Both the position numbers and the translations under genes were made by a program. The notes beneath the pieces are model-generated. The model was not told where the DNA came from, did not search any database, and was given only the letters and a program-made list of their open reading frames with translations. DNA of 64,000 nucleotides, from contig OZ038500.1 in assembly GCA_964036315.1 (NCBI GenBank), positions 60,977,446 through 61,041,445 on the forward strand. Reading direction: 5' to 3'. Position 1 is the first letter of the stretch. Every line of letters starts with the position of its first letter. Below, piece after piece: positions 43,777-55,560 of the stretch. The DNA is from Acanthosepion esculentum (lineage: Eukaryota > Mollusca > Cephalopoda > Sepiida > Sepiidae).

Positions 43777-43778
43777 GA
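43475..43778. repeat. Cluster of (AT)n and (GA)n microsatellites
   Basis: AT at 43475-43519, AT+GA+GATA at 43656-43732 and AT at 43756-43778. The spacer 43520-43655 has no recognised feature. Confidence 0.92.
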
Positions 43779-44259
43779 TTAAAATAATTTTAGAAGTGAT
43801 CTTTCATCTTAAAATTTGCTTTTACCTTTTATTGTTTTGTTTTTTTCATTTTTTTAAACCAAATTGAATATTGGTTGATTTCTTTCCTTCTACCAAATTT
43901 TATTTGCCAAATTTGAAAATATATTAAATCTCATTTTTCTAATAAAGTCTCACCTGTAGTTCATTTAATTCCGCGGGGAAATTAAAGAATTATTTTCCAA
44001 TTATTTTCATATATATATACATTTTATATATAATATATATGTGTGTGTGCGTGTGCGTGCGTGCGCGCGCGCAAATTATTGACTAGAATATTAGTATTTT
44101 ACTTTCATCCAACCCGTACGGGTGTTAGTACATTTGTTTTGTATTGTCAAATAGAAATTGTTCATTCGAGATTATTTTAAGTTTGATCATCCACAGTAAT
44201 TCAAGAAGAAATGTGCAAATCTTAAAAACGGGAGTGGATGTGCAGGCGGTATAATAGAT
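43779..44259. other. AT-rich spacer with (GT/GC)n run
   Basis: GTGTGTGTGCGTGTGCGTGC and alternating GC at 44041-44071 form purine-pyrimidine alternation. CCAACCCGTACGGGTG at 44110 is a short palindrome. No gene. Confidence 0.6.
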
Positions 44260-45055
44260 TGAGGATGTGGATGAGAAATCTGATGGATGAGTTCATTTTC
44301 CAATCGGGTTTGTTAGATTCACTAACGCGCATATACCCACTGGGAACAGGTTTGGCGCCATGCATGACATCCATATGAAAATCTCGATTTTACAAGTACA
44401 TTTAAGAATATGACTGAGCTTTCAAGTTGATATTTTGGATTAGTACCTATTTGCAGTATTGGGCGAGACTACTTCTGGTACAGTGTCTTGTTAATGTGCC
44501 TCTTTTCATTTATCCTATATTTAATTTGTTGTAACCGATCCATACGCTGAGATATCTGTAGAGTTTAGTATTTCCGAAATTCAAATTTCGAGCCGAGTTC
44601 GAATTCCAGTCGAATCCATTAAATTCACTTACGTGCTAATACCATTGGGAAAGGTATGAATCCTCTTCTTCTCTCCCCAGCTATGGGTAAATAGCAGGAC
44701 AGACCGAGTTCTATAGCCTTTGATGGCAACTGGTCTACCGCAGAACAATATGGCAACCTACTTAGGGAAAAATCTGCCTCGTCAGTCATATATACAAAAA
44801 TACATGATCGCCTAAGCGTGTATCATGCATGGCACATAAAATAGCAGGACAGACCGAGTTCTATGGCGTTGGATAGCAACTGGTCTACCGTTGAAGGAAA
44901 TGGCGACCTACTGCGAGAAAAAAAATCTGCCTCGTCAGTCATGTATCGAAAACTACATGATCGCCTAAGCGTGTATAACGCATGGCATATAAAGTAGCAG
45001 GACAGACCGGGTTCTATAGCCTTGGATTGCAACTTTTCTACCGCAGAAATTGCTT
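44260..45055 (+). mobile_element. SINE family A cluster with 153-bp tandem 3' duplication
   Basis: A degraded copy (44260-44370) precedes a better one at 44590: GAGCCGAGTTCGAATTCCAG (box B), AATCCATTAAATTCACTTAC and GTGCTAATACCATTGGGAAA. Its 3' half, starting AGCAGGACAGACCGAGTTCT, is present at about 44692, 44844 and 44997 (partial), a 153-bp tandem period. GATCGCCTAAGCGTGTAT ends each unit. Confidence 0.8.
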
Positions 45056-45408
45056 TCATTCTAATTCCAGATCATAGTTTATGTTTTGGAAAGGATGATC
45101 TCGAGTCTCATTATTTGGAACACTTGATAGAGGATGTTGATTTTCTGTTCAAGATCATTCATCACCTCCGCTCAGATAAGAGTTAAATAGTTGGACTTGT
45201 AAATTTGAAATTGGTAATGCAATGAATATCAACTCTAAAACAAAAAACACATTCTTACAATCCAAAAAACTATTTCGGGTTTACAAAGATTAACCGTAAA
45301 GCCAAATCAGATTAATTTTTCTGATTAAGATCATAACTTTAAAATTATCAATATGTCTGAAAAGAAAAAAAATAGGCATTCCACTGATGACCATTTCCAG
45401 AATTATAA
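45056..45408. other. Spacer, nothing recognised
   Basis: AT-rich with no signal. Confidence 0.55.
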
Positions 45409-46114
45409 TCTATCTAAATAAATAAACAGCAAATTCCGTCTGTCCGTCCGTTTATTTGAAAGCCCTCTCGGGCCATACTTGCTCTATATAGATATATTAT
45501 ATCTTTTTGGAATCAGGATGATCCCGGCATTGAAAATCTGTCCTTCATCTTGTGTCTTGAACATCCAGGATTTGGATTTGTGTCCGGATCAGGAATGAAC
45601 TGTTAAAAGTTCAAATTTTAAAATAACTGAAAAAAATTAGTGATTTTAACTTTTTAATTTATATTGAGTTTAAAATAACACAAACACTTTGTAAATTTAA
45701 AAATAATTCTTTTAAATTCAGTTTTAAATATCTCCAAATCTTTCTGAATTGAGGAAATCAATTTTATTTTTTCAAAATGCCAATGAGTCAGGGTTAAATG
45801 GAGAGGCCTCGTAAAGCAGTGTTTGAACTTCCGTTGAGTTTGTGATTTGAAAAACTCAATTTTCGGCTTGAATTGGAATTTCGACCCAAATCGGTCTTTT
45901 GGTCGGAATTGGACTTATAGACCGAATCAGAGATAAAAATGAGGATTTGAAGTTCCATAGAATGAATTGAGGAATTCAAAGTTATTTCTTCAAGATTATC
46001 ATTACTGTTCTCTAAGCTGAACCAGAGTTCCTTTTAGTTTCGGGCCAGACGCACAAATTTGTGCTCTGCATGATCTATCTTAAAAGTCCGCACTTGACGC
46101 GGCTTTTAAGCTAG
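45409..46114 (+). mobile_element. Non-autonomous Helitron, 706 bp
   Basis: It starts TCTATCTAAATAAATAAACA after A, and TTCCGTCTGTCCGTCCG follows. It ends with the hairpin CCGC-ACTTGAC-GCGG (46088-46102), TTTTAAG and CTAG (46111-46114), followed by T. Ends, hairpin position and A|T insertion fit Helitrons and parallel 29207-29641. No Rep/helicase frame. A 61-residue minus frame is not convincing. Confidence 0.8.
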
Positions 46115-46425
46115 TTCAGACTAAAGTAAAAAAAAAAATAAAAGGGTGTGATTAGGATGAAAATACATTAAATGACAGGGAAATGGCTTTTACTGACAGG
46201 AAAAAGACAGTCGCATTGATTGTTCCGCTCGTAAAAATTAAGGAATCATTTTTTAAACAATTACCATAAGTAAGCATTCGTTCTACGTACCTCCACTAAT
46301 GACATTTGCCAAAATGAAAAAAATGTTGATTTTCTAAATCATTTTAAGACAGCCATTTTCATAATGAAACTACAGTTATCAGACTGATCGCTGATTTTTA
46401 AAAAGTTATATTTAGTTTATTTTCA
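46115..46425. other. Spacer, nothing recognised
   Basis: No feature seen. Confidence 0.5.
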
Positions 46426-46558
46426 TATATAAATATCATATCTGAAACTGTGTTTACGTCTTTGAAAAATGCGTCCAACTAATGAAAATCTTTTTACAGT
46501 TCGCAATAGCATGCAGTTATCAATGACGTAAACACAGTTTCAAAGTTGATATTTATAT
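46426..46558. mobile_element. Small foldback element
   Basis: ATATAAATATCATATCTGAA and ACTGTGTTTACGTC on the left, and the inverse GACGTAAACACAGTTTCAAA and GTTGATATTTATAT on the right, form arms of about 34 bp around 64 bp. Non-coding. Confidence 0.72.
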
Positions 46559-47394
46559 TTTTTAATCCAGTTCATCTCGAGCAAGGCAGTAAAACCACTT
46601 AGGCACAAGAGGTAACTGGGCATTAGAAAAGAGTTACATTAATCAGGAGTGTGAACAATAAAAGAGTAACCAAGAGGACATATATAGCGAATGACATTGC
46701 GTTTAAATCTTTGCAGATTAAAGGTGGCTGGAAGCATGGAGCCGAAGGGAGTTGTACATCCGAGAAGTGCATACTTTTAGCATAGCACTTCTGGTTACAT
46801 CTACCAACAAAAGTTAGGGATATTTTTGACATTGTATTTATTTTATGAACAGGGCCCCCTACTAAAATGATAAATAATCAATATTTTTTGGATTCTGATA
46901 CATCTAACCAGAAGAAGATGGTTTAATGAATGAGAATCTGCAAATATTATTCCTCCGGAATCCTACACCGTCATTTTCTTTTCTTTCTTTTACGAGCGGG
47001 CCAATTAACTTAAATATTACCGCAATCACTTCTTTGTTGAAACGTTTTTTGAACTAACCTCATACAAAATGTAAAAATGCAGACATTTTTGCTTTCAAAA
47101 GAAGTAAACCGCTTGGACAAAGATGGCATAACTCGGTTCTTGTTAGAAAAAATGATTCCGTTTACTTTTGTCTTGTTTCTTGCACGCCTCGCCAATCGTA
47201 CCGACAACAGACCGAGAAAAAAAAGTCAACTGTTAGGTACTGAGATTCTACAAGGATTTTAGTATTTTTCCCCTTTCTCTTCCACTTCCCGCAAAAACGA
47301 TACTTTTTAGATTTAGACAATACCATGACAAAGCAATTCATTCAATTGATATAATGGATGTTTCTTAGTAAAAATTAAAAAAATTAAAACCGGT
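46559..47394. other. Spacer, nothing recognised
   Basis: Frames of 61-69 residues on either strand have no motif. Confidence 0.55.
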
Positions 47395-47465
47395 TTTAAG
47401 TTGACTATGTTTAGCGGCATATCAAAATCTCTATGGGTTATTTAATGCCGAACTCTAAATATTTT
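47395..47465 (+). mobile_element. Composite family K, end fragment
   Basis: AGCGGCATATCAAAATCTC and GGGTTATTTAATGCCGAAC match the start of the family only. Confidence 0.55.
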
Positions 47466-47629
47466 GGGCACAATTGTAGGCCTTCAACAACAGATATAAT
47501 ATATTGTTGGTACCTTGCTTTAATAGATGTTTTAATGGAATGTTCCACACTCCCTGTCGCTTGTGTGAATTGACTATATCAGAAGCTATATAGTGATTTT
47601 CCAAGCTTAGCTTAGATGTGGCACAAGGC

Positions 47630-47735
47630 CGAAAACAGGGTCACCCAGTGAGTATCGAACTCACTACTCAGTCATAATTGTTCTAGCGAGACAAGCTTGC
47701 TAACCATTATACCGCCTAGAGTAGCTATATATAGT
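47630..47735 (-). mobile_element. tRNA-like SINE head, minus strand
   Basis: On the minus strand TAGGCGGTATAATGGTTAGC (box A region) and GTAGTGAGTTCGATACTCAC (box B) are about 50 nt apart, with GGGTGACCCTG beyond. The long spacing and lack of a CCA-side acceptor stem argue for a SINE and against a functional tRNA. Confidence 0.6.
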
Positions 47736-47954
47736 GAGCACAGGATATACCTGGGGACTTGCTTCGGGAATTACTAGCCTGCCATCCGATTCTCTGTCTT
47801 TCTCGTTTATAATAAACTTCTCTTCTTCCATCAACGTGTGTGTTACTGTTCATTCACTTTGTCTGTTTGTAACCTCCTTAAGGATACAACAATAGGCCAT
47901 TTTACTATAAATAGGCATTGTTTGTAATTTTACTATAAATAGGTAATGTTGGCT

Positions 47955-48415
47955 GGTTGTTTTTTTTAAGCAGCATATCAACCTGTATGGGTTATTTAAC
48001 GCGGAAATCTAAATATTTTGCACATAATTTTATCCATTCACCTACATATATTTTTACATATTTTTTTTTTATTTTCAGAGTAAAGTATGTTTTTTGATAT
48101 ATATAGTTTGTAGACCATAAAATGTATTGTTCATAATTGTAATATAAAAATGTATTTTTTATAGCATTTTAGTGTTGCACTTATTGCCATTCTTCTATAA
48201 AATATATATTGTTCTCGTTTTATTATAAATATGAGTTGTTGATTTTTGTTAGGGACTTCACTGTTTGGTCATAGCTGGGACCCTAACATGTGCTACCACG
48301 CCGGGTTGGGTTAGACGTTGGAACAACATCAGTTAAGATGTAATTCACGCTTGTCAAAACCTCCAATTTCCCGAACGGATGTCTTGCTTCCGGATGTAAT
48401 TCTAGCAACGACTAA
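47955..48415 (+). mobile_element. Composite family K, degraded copy
   Basis: AGCAGCATATCAACCTGTAT, GGGTTATTTAACGCGGAA, degenerate TTATAAATATGAGTTG units, then CATAGCTGGGACCCTAACAT and GTGCTACCACGCCGGGTTGG and ACGGATGTCTTGCTTCCGG follow the family order. Here the first internal array has drifted to TGTAATATAAAAATGT-like units. Confidence 0.6.
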
Positions 48416-49260
48416 AAACTGGTTTTAACTTAAAAGAAAACACAGCCATTTCTTTTTTACAAATCTTCAATAAACATAAAAATCAATGTTTACACAAGGT
48501 AGATAAATTTCTGAATGAGACATGTGATGTAAATGTACGAAGTAGAAAGTAAAGATTACGAGGATATGGGGGCTAGACTACAATTGACTGTTGACTTAAA
48601 AATGGTGATTTTGTAGCGTTAAGACATTTTCTGTGGTAGTACAATGAGAAGACCATCCTTTCCAGGATCTTTAGCAATGCATTGTATATTTGAATTGCAC
48701 TTGAATTCCGGGGTGAAAACTGATTCTCAATAGACGTTCGATGCCAGAAGCAACATTGAGTTGGCCGACGTTCATTAAAAAAATAAAAAACCCCAAAAAA
48801 CAAGAATAAGTATAGAACATAGCTGCGTAATTTATTTTTATCTCTGAAACATCACAAAATAATTTTCTTTCGCTTCCTTAACCTATCTTTCCGATTCTCG
48901 TGTAAGCAACTTCCTTCTTTTTTCTCGCTAAGATAAGGGGATTTTAAGATATGCATTGTAAATAACGTTCACCTAGTTGTAACCTAAAACGCTAGCTCTG
49001 AAAGTAATGCCTGCGTTTTTATTTTTTAGTTCACGACATCAGAGCCCAGGGTTGTTGGAATCGCAGAACAGTTTCAATCTTTCAACAAATAACCAATAAC
49101 ATGTATGCTTTTTTAAGAGATAACGGTCTGAATGGCACCAGACATTAAATGATATTTCTGAATTATTCCTCGAACTAGAAATGATTCTAATCTGAAATTC
49201 GTGTATGTCATCGAATGGTCGATTTAAGATGCGCATATATTATATATGATATAGGAAGTA
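48416..49260. other. Spacer, possible old transposon, not identified
   Basis: Minus frames at 48573-48803 and 49039-49236 contain no motif I can name. GCTCTGAAAGTAATGCCTGC (48990-49010) resembles mariner-type ends of other genomes, but no partner was found. Confidence 0.4.
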
Positions 49261-49261
49261 C

Positions 49262-49540
49262 TCTGGGTTAATGGATAGCGGATCAGATTGAGGAATCGGA
49301 GAGCCGATTTCGAATTACAGTCGAATCCATGACATTCAATTACGTGTTAATATCCTTGGGAAAGGTATGAATCCTCTTCTTCTCACCCAGCTATGAGTAA
49401 ATTACAGGATAGACAGAGTTCTGTAGCCTTGGATGGCAACTGGTCTACCGCAGAAAGAAATGGCACCCTACTGCGGAAAAAAATCTGCCTCGAAATATAC
49501 ATGATCGCCTACGCGTCTATCACGCATGGTACGTAACTGA
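49262..49540 (+). mobile_element. tRNA-derived SINE (family A), near complete
   Basis: GGGTTAATGGATAGCGGATC (box A), GAGAGCCGATTTCGAATTAC (box B with two changes), AATCCATGACATTCAATTAC, CTTGGGAAAGGTATGAATCC, TAGCCTTGGATGGCAACTGG and GATCGCCTACGCGTCTATCA give the full family order. Confidence 0.85.
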
Positions 49541-49622
49541 TATATAATGCAAGTAAGAGTAATCAACGGTTGCCTAATACCAGTGCTTTTTATAACGGTG
49601 AATGCGAGACAATCTCTTCGAG

Positions 49623-49935
49623 ATGAAGAAGACACTTGAAGCAGAAAAGATGTGGTTCTACAGAAGGATACTGAGGATACCATACTGCGAACATGTCAAA
49701 GAGACAGCTGAAATGTCTAGGACAACATAATGAGGAAAGGGAGATTGGAAGATGTTATACTCAAAAGGCGGATTGAAGAAAAGTGGGACAGATGAACACA
49801 ACGTATAACCTACATAACGAGGTTGAGTCAATGGATGACAGAACAAGTTTTAGGAGAAATAACAAAACGACAAAATTTATTAAGAGCTACAAATGGCATG
49901 AAATTGTAGCGAGCCATGAACGGAGACGTCACATA
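49623..49935 (+). pseudogene. RTE-like LINE ORF2 C-terminus, copy 2
   Basis: The ATG-initiated frame at 49623 reads LEAEKMWFYRRILRIPYCEH and stops at 49728-49730. The next, shifted frame reads GRLEDVILKRRIEEKW, a stop, then QRITYITRLSQWMTEQVLGE and LLRAT. The order matches 11786-12271. The DNA here encodes the same residues with more damage, so it is an older or independent truncated insertion. Confidence 0.78.
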
Positions 49936-50104
49936 GAAAAAGAAGATACCAGTTCTTGTTCGTTCCTACAGATCTGGAAATTTAACTCAACGCCACAAGA
50001 TAACAGTTATCCATACCTGCTCAAACCTATATTATTTTCGCAATTCTCCCGAAAGAGACATAAGCGAAGTATTTGTGAAACATTTAAATTCATTTTTCAT
50101 GTTT

Positions 50105-50835
50105 AGTACAAGCGTGACAAGAACAGTACTTTCTAGAGCAGTACAAGCATGTCAGGAGGAGTACTTTATGTGCGGTACACGCATGGCAGGTGGGGTAAAT
50201 TTTAGAGCGGTACAAGCATAACAGGAGGATTCATTTCTGGAGAGATACAAGTGTGACAGGAGGAGTACTTTCTAGAGCGGTACAAGTATAGGAGGAGAAG
50301 TATTTTCTGGGCGGTACAAACATGAAAGAAGGAGTCATTTCTGGAGAGGTACAAGCTCGACAGGAGGAGTACTTTCTAGAGCGGTACAAGTATAAGAGGA
50401 GAAGTTTTTTATGGGCGGTACAAGCATGACGGGAGGGGTCATTTCTGTTGAGGTACAAGCTCGACAGGAGGAGTACTTTCTAGAGCGGTACAAGTATAAG
50501 AGGAGAAGTACTTTCTGGGTGGTACAAGCATGACAGGAGGATTCATTTCTGCAGAGGTACAACCGTGGCAGGAGGAGTACTTTCTTGAGCGGTACAACTA
50601 TAGGAGGAGAAGTACTTTGTGGGCGGTACAAACATGGCAGTTGTAGTAATTTCTAGAGCGGTACAAGCATGGCAGGAGGAGTACATTCTGGAGCGGTACA
50701 GTGATGACTGGAGGTAACCATTCTGGAGCGGTACAAACATGGCAGTTTGAGTACTCTCTTGTGCAGTACAAGCATTAGAGATGGTGTACTTTCTGGAGCG
50801 GTACAAACATGGCAAAGAAGGTACATTCAGGCGCG
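50105..50835. repeat. 35-bp minisatellite, about 21 copies (unrelated to the first array)
   Basis: The unit runs GGTACAAGCATGACAGG, AGGAGTACTTTCTAGAGC. Units vary between 33 and 36 bp. A three-unit (about 105-bp) higher order is seen, for example GGTACAAGCTCGACAGG at 50350 and 50452. The minus frames it creates (YRSRKYSSCHACT-type repeats) are period artefacts. Confidence 0.93.
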
Positions 50836-51429
50836 GTTTTCCATCATCAGCTATGAATCGTATATAGGAGTTCAACCTGAAGCCTGCATGAGATTGAGAC
50901 ACAGTTAATATTCAAAGCAAGTAACCTCATTAAAAATACAACCGTTCATCCTGAGAAAATTCAATACCTACTCAATGATGGTGAAATGTTATTAGTTGGT
51001 TTCTAAAGTATTGAATGTTACAAGCCAGCTTCCCCGCCTTGTCCTGTTAGTGCTAATGTCAAAAGAGAAATCCGTGTCTAGCAACTGGGGTAATGCAGAC
51101 TTTTCAAGGTGGATCTATAAACTATTGGATCCTCTGCATAGATATTAACTTATGATTGACACAAAATATCGAACCCCCTGCCATTCTTATACAGATGCAA
51201 TAAAGACGACTCCCACCGTAATTCCTGTAAGTGCCTTGATGCTCTTTAAATGAATATGAATTTCATTGCTTCAGGAGGATTTTTAATTGTTTCATAAAAT
51301 TCAAGTTCCAAAAAAGGATGAAACTACGATACAAGTTTGCATCAGAATTATAAAAAAAAAACAGACCAAATTCTTTCGAACATAGAAAATTAAATTACAC
51401 TTCGACTTACCTCTATACATTTTCTGTAG
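50836..51429. other. Spacer, nothing recognised
   Basis: No frame or repeat end. Confidence 0.55.
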
Positions 51430-52200
51430 AAGGCAACGTTTATTTTAAAGCAATTCACTTCAAGCAAAGAGGGAGTGCCACTAGCATGCAAGGGGGGTTA
51501 CATAATATTGAGAACAAGAGTAAAGAGGTGTGTTTGAGGAAAGGATACTGAGAAGGACGGGGAACATGCACAGGATGTCGATTGACATTACACTTGAATA
51601 TTTGAAGATTATAGTAATCGGGGAAGCAAGTAAGGGGAAGGGATTTCCAAAGACGAGAAGTGCGCGAGCGAGAAGTGCGAGAGAAGAAGCTGTTCGAGTA
51701 GAAGAGACCGTTAAATTTATCCGTTTCGTCATTGAAAGGGTGGGACCGAGATGCCATCCGGGTAGCTCGCTTAAATTCATGCAGTCTGGGAACCAGCGAA
51801 AGTAGCTCGTCGGGACAGTTGCCGTGAAAGTACTTTTAGAAGAGACAGAGGGAAGCCACGGCACGTATGTGGGAAGGCAATTGTAGATTATATGCCAGAT
51901 CAGTAGCTATTATCTTGCATATTCGTCTCTGGATTTTGTCGAGGACCCAAAGATATACAGCGGAGGTACCAGACCATATATAACTGCAATGTTCCATGCA
52001 AGGACCGATGGGTTATTTATAGATTTGAAGGATGGACTCGGAGGGGAAAAACTTTGTGGCACGACACAGAGAACCAAGTCTCCTAGCGGTAGATGAAGCT
52101 ATTGATTCAATGTATTTATTCTGTAAGTGGACAGCGTGAGACCAAGCAGGCGTAACGAGGCGCTCTCGAGGAGTTGGAAATCAACCATTCTGATGGGAAG
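51430..52200 (-). pseudogene. Jockey/I-like LINE ORF2 C-terminus and 3' tail, copy 3 (minus)
   Basis: The 3' tail on the minus strand (TTGAAGTGAATTGC, TGCTAGTGGCACTC) precedes, upstream, FKCNVNRHPV and CFPDYYNLQI, RTSRLWKSLPL and LASRSHPFNDETDKF (51757-51590), and still further TAGATGAAGCT and GTCGTGCCACAAAG words shared with copy 2. Several frameshifts lie above 51757. Confidence 0.78.
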
Positions 52201-52307
52201 CAGGGAGGGTTCTCTCGACCAAACGTCTAATTCATAGATTACTTTTTGTCATTATGCGAAATTCACTTTCATGGACATAGCTACACACAGATGACCAGGA
52301 TGGAAAC

Positions 52308-52358
<51 letters not shown>

Positions 52359-52431
52359 TAGAAGAAGAAGAAGAAGAAGAAGAAGAAGAAGAAGAAGAAG
52401 AAGAAGAAGAAGAAATAAAGAAAGAAAGAAA
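52308..52431. repeat. (ATA)n-(GAA)n compound trinucleotide array
   Basis: About 17 ATA units then about 17 AGA units, ending GAAAGAAAGAAA. Confidence 0.96.
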
Positions 52432-52529
52432 TAATGTGATAAATATCCATAAATAACTGTCCATATCGTATTATGTTGCACAGCGTTAGAACCCACTAAA
52501 TATAAATCTCGGCATGGTAGATTGGACCA

Positions 52530-53096
52530 ATATATGTACAGAAAAATATGAAAATCTTACAGTAAGAAATTATAAGAAACTGGTATGAACATTACCCAGA
52601 CCCGGTTACAGAGATGGAACCTCTAACAATTTCACAGGTCTTTACAATACACACAGACAGAAAAATCAAACATAATGGCCCAGACATCGTGATTAAAGAC
52701 CACAAAACATGTGCTTTCTTTCTCTAAAGTTTGTAATGTATATTTGAAGATATTAAAAAAAAACTAGAAAAATACAAGAATCTAGAAATAGAAATCTCAA
52801 AAAAGTGGCACATGAGAACATCAACGACATCAATAATTCCATATGGTTGGAGCCCTCGTATTTATTGGAAAATGCTCTCATTGGAGAGATCTATTGCCCT
52901 TGCCTGAAAGAAATGCAAAAAATTGTACTCACAAGTACAGGTCACACATTACATGTAAAAAGTGTGTGATCTTAGGTTTTGATTTTTTTTTTTTTACAAG
53001 CATAATCGGTGAAAAATGTCATTTTTTAACTTAGGTCTCTGGTTGGTACCCGGAAGGACATGTGTACACAGTAGATATCAAAGAAAATAAATAATG
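52530..53096 (+). pseudogene. LINE 3' end (family L), copy 3
   Basis: Frameshifted pieces read THTDRKIKHNGPDIVIKDHK (about 52650-52705), KYKNLEIEISKKWHMRTS (52771-52825) and a degraded SIIPYGWSPRIYWK region. The 3' UTR with CTTAGGTCTCTGGTTGGTAC and CGGAAGGACATGTGTACACA ends AAAATAAATAATG. Same family as 34870-35850. Confidence 0.75.
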
Positions 53097-53099
53097 TTA

Positions 53100-53272
53100 T
53101 GTAACGCTCCCACCTTACCTTACCTTATGTTAACTGTATGATTTTAGATTGTTTATTTTTACTTATATATTTTTACAAAAATGTCCAGTGGAAAATGTCA
53201 TGGTGCCATTTCTGAACTTAGATCTGTGTTTGGGGCCCGGAGGGAAATGAGCATGCAACAGAAATCATAGGA

Positions 53273-53321
<49 letters not shown>

Positions 53322-53324
53322 GTT
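53100..53324 (+). mobile_element. LINE family L 3' UTR fragment, copy 4, with (ATA)n tail
   Basis: CTTAGATCTGTGTTTGGGGC, CGGAGGGAAATGAGCATGC and GAAATCATAGG lead into (AAT)n at 53273-53322. Two LINE tails thus stand in the same direction within 230 bp. Confidence 0.7.
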
Positions 53325-53616
53325 CGGCAAACTTACTATTTTTTCACTGGTTTAAATAATTCGGTTCAGTTTTAAGAAAACCTAATTGAAGAGATTAATT
53401 TGATTTATTTACATGATTTCATTAAAAAAAAATTCTGTTTCGTTCCACTAATTTGTAGTGATGTGAAATATCTGTTGACAACAATGCTTATTATTTGCAC
53501 TTGTTTCTTTTGATAGAACTAGAAAACTACTCATCCTATACACAAGGAAAAGCAAGTCGAAACAAATTTAAGAAACATAAATCGTTGCGGGGGGGGGCGT
53601 CTTAAACCGAGACTTA

Positions 53617-53618
53617 TG

Positions 53619-53679
<61 letters not shown>

Positions 53680-53704
53680 TGATGATGATAATAATAATAA
53701 TAAT
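53617..53704. repeat. (ATA)n microsatellite with (GAT)n patch
   Basis: About 29 trinucleotide units; a G8 run (53590-53597) lies just upstream. Confidence 0.95.
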
Positions 53705-53884
53705 TTTTGTGATGTCAACGGACACTCGTCACTTTCGTAATGCTCGTTGTAGTAGATACTTTGTAATCGCAGATGCAACTCTAGTGACGCCGTTGAACAA
53801 TACTGGTGTCAGACGCCTTCGAATAACACTCGTACTCGTACTACTTAATCGATAATACTCGCTCGAAAAGCAACCACCGAATAG

Positions 53885-54022
53885 TAATCCATAAAATGAT
53901 CAGTATAGAGAAATAGTATAGTAGATAGAGTAGAAAATAGCGGACCGTATATTAATGGATAGAGTAGAAATAGCGATCCGTATAGTAATAGATAGACTAG
54001 AAATGGGGATCTACTTAATTTT
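53885..54022. repeat. Short degenerate tandem repeat, period about 36 bp
   Basis: GATAGAGTAGAAAATAGCGG, GATAGAGTAGAAATAGCGAT and GATAGACTAGAAATGGGGAT recur with CCGTATA between them. Confidence 0.7.
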
Positions 54023-54103
54023 AATAATGGGATCGCCTGTGTTTGCTCACTGGTGATTATGTTCAAACTCAGTTGTCGGCAGCGACACTTTGTTCCTATA
54101 TAA

Positions 54104-54119
54104 CAACAACAACAACAAC

Positions 54120-54158
<39 letters not shown>

Positions 54159-54160
54159 TT
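54104..54160. repeat. (AAC)n-(AAT)n microsatellite
   Basis: AAC units at 54104-54120, then AAT units. Confidence 0.95.
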
Positions 54161-54740
54161 AGGAAAATTAACATTATTTTCAATTATTTAAATAATTTGG
54201 TAGATATTTAAGAACATTTATTATTTATTTGAATAATACCGTAATTTTTTAAAAAAAATTCGGGTCTGCTCGGCTAATTTGTCGTAATATGAAATGACAG
54301 ACAGCAAAAATGGCTACTACGGAGGTAATAATTACAGGATTCTATAAGAATTTTAACATATTTCAATATTATTTGCTGCAAGTGCGCTTCTAGAAAAATA
54401 TTGTTAGCAGTCAAGTTTACCTTTATATTACGTGTTCTATTTAAATATAAATTTATTGAAATTTTTTCTACTAACTTTCGACTGAATTTTAACAAAGAAA
54501 TTATATTTTTTTCTATTCTCACACAATACATTAATAAAAAATACCTTAATGATTGAAGCATTACTTATATATGACATATTTTTTAAAAACTGAATTAAAG
54601 AAAAACAACATTGCAAATAGTTTTTAAATAGATTATGCAAATTAAATAATCCAGGCTATGTTCCAAATGTCTGTAATATATACAAAAGGCTCATTGTAAA
54701 AGCTTACATAGTTAAACTTATGTCGAGAAAGATTAATATT
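54161..54740. other. AT-rich spacer, nothing recognised
   Basis: Frames of 67-95 residues on the minus strand are AT-driven (Ile/Asn/Lys/Phe) and have no motif. Confidence 0.6.
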
Positions 54741-55560
54741 AGCTCAAGGCCCCAGATCACAAGCGACGCCCCACTACCACCACCACAAGCATTACCTCTT
54801 CTTCGGGAGGGTTACTGCACGGCGCCTTAGGCGTCCCTAAAAATGGAAGTGCCGACGTGGCTTGAGCAATTTTTCCACGGTATTGCCGCTAGACCCACAT
54901 TACACTTCGACCTCATGTCCCATTAGGTAGCAAAGTGCCCACCCCACCGACAGCACCTCTCTTTCGCACTGAAAAAATACCTTCATAAGTTATTGACCTT
55001 TTGGCGGGGATCAAAACGTTGTATCTTCATTTAAGATGATAGATGCGACATGCTGAGGATTCCAAACCTGCGGCAGCACTTCCCTCCTTGCACTAAGAGC
55101 GGTGAGGCCGTTGTAATATTTACTGACAGTAGTTTCAGGGTCTGGACGATCTTGGACGATCTTTGGGGAAGATCTGACTTTTGTCAGATCTTGCCCAAAT
55201 AGCGAGGTCAGGTCAGTAATACTTAATAAGTTAGAGGTATGGTTCTTCTCCACAATCGGACTGAGATCAAGTAGTAGTAACTGCTTTATGTCTTCGGAGA
55301 CTTCACGGAAAAGTTTGATCCTCGGGATTTTAGCTCTGCGGCAGCACTTCAGGCAATGCACTAAAAATATGACATGATTTTTTTTTAATATGGTATGACT
55401 AAACAGGTAGCTCTGGTGAAATACTGATGCCAATGTGTGATTGCTCGCGAGGACTGGGCATTTATCCTAAGCACACACAAACTACATTAAAAAATATAAT
55501 GTGTCATATCCATCCACTGTAAATTCGGGCTGTGTTCAAAGAGCAATAATTGTTCTTCAT
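54741..55560 (-). repeat. Dispersed repeat P, copy 1, with an open frame of 140 residues
   Basis: The minus-strand part 55470-55280 matches 63540-63725: GAGCAATC, TTGGCATCA, TATTTCACCAGAG, TGTTTAGTCATACCATATTA and GCTGCCGCAGAGCTAAAATCC. Both copies encode FHQS.LFSHTILKK and CCRRAKIPRIKLFRE in frame. Here the frame (55433-55011) continues through TALSARREVLPQVWN to a stop. I do not recognise the protein. The conserved peptide suggests a coding piece of an unknown element. 54760-54990 is GC-richer and unassigned. Confidence 0.55.
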
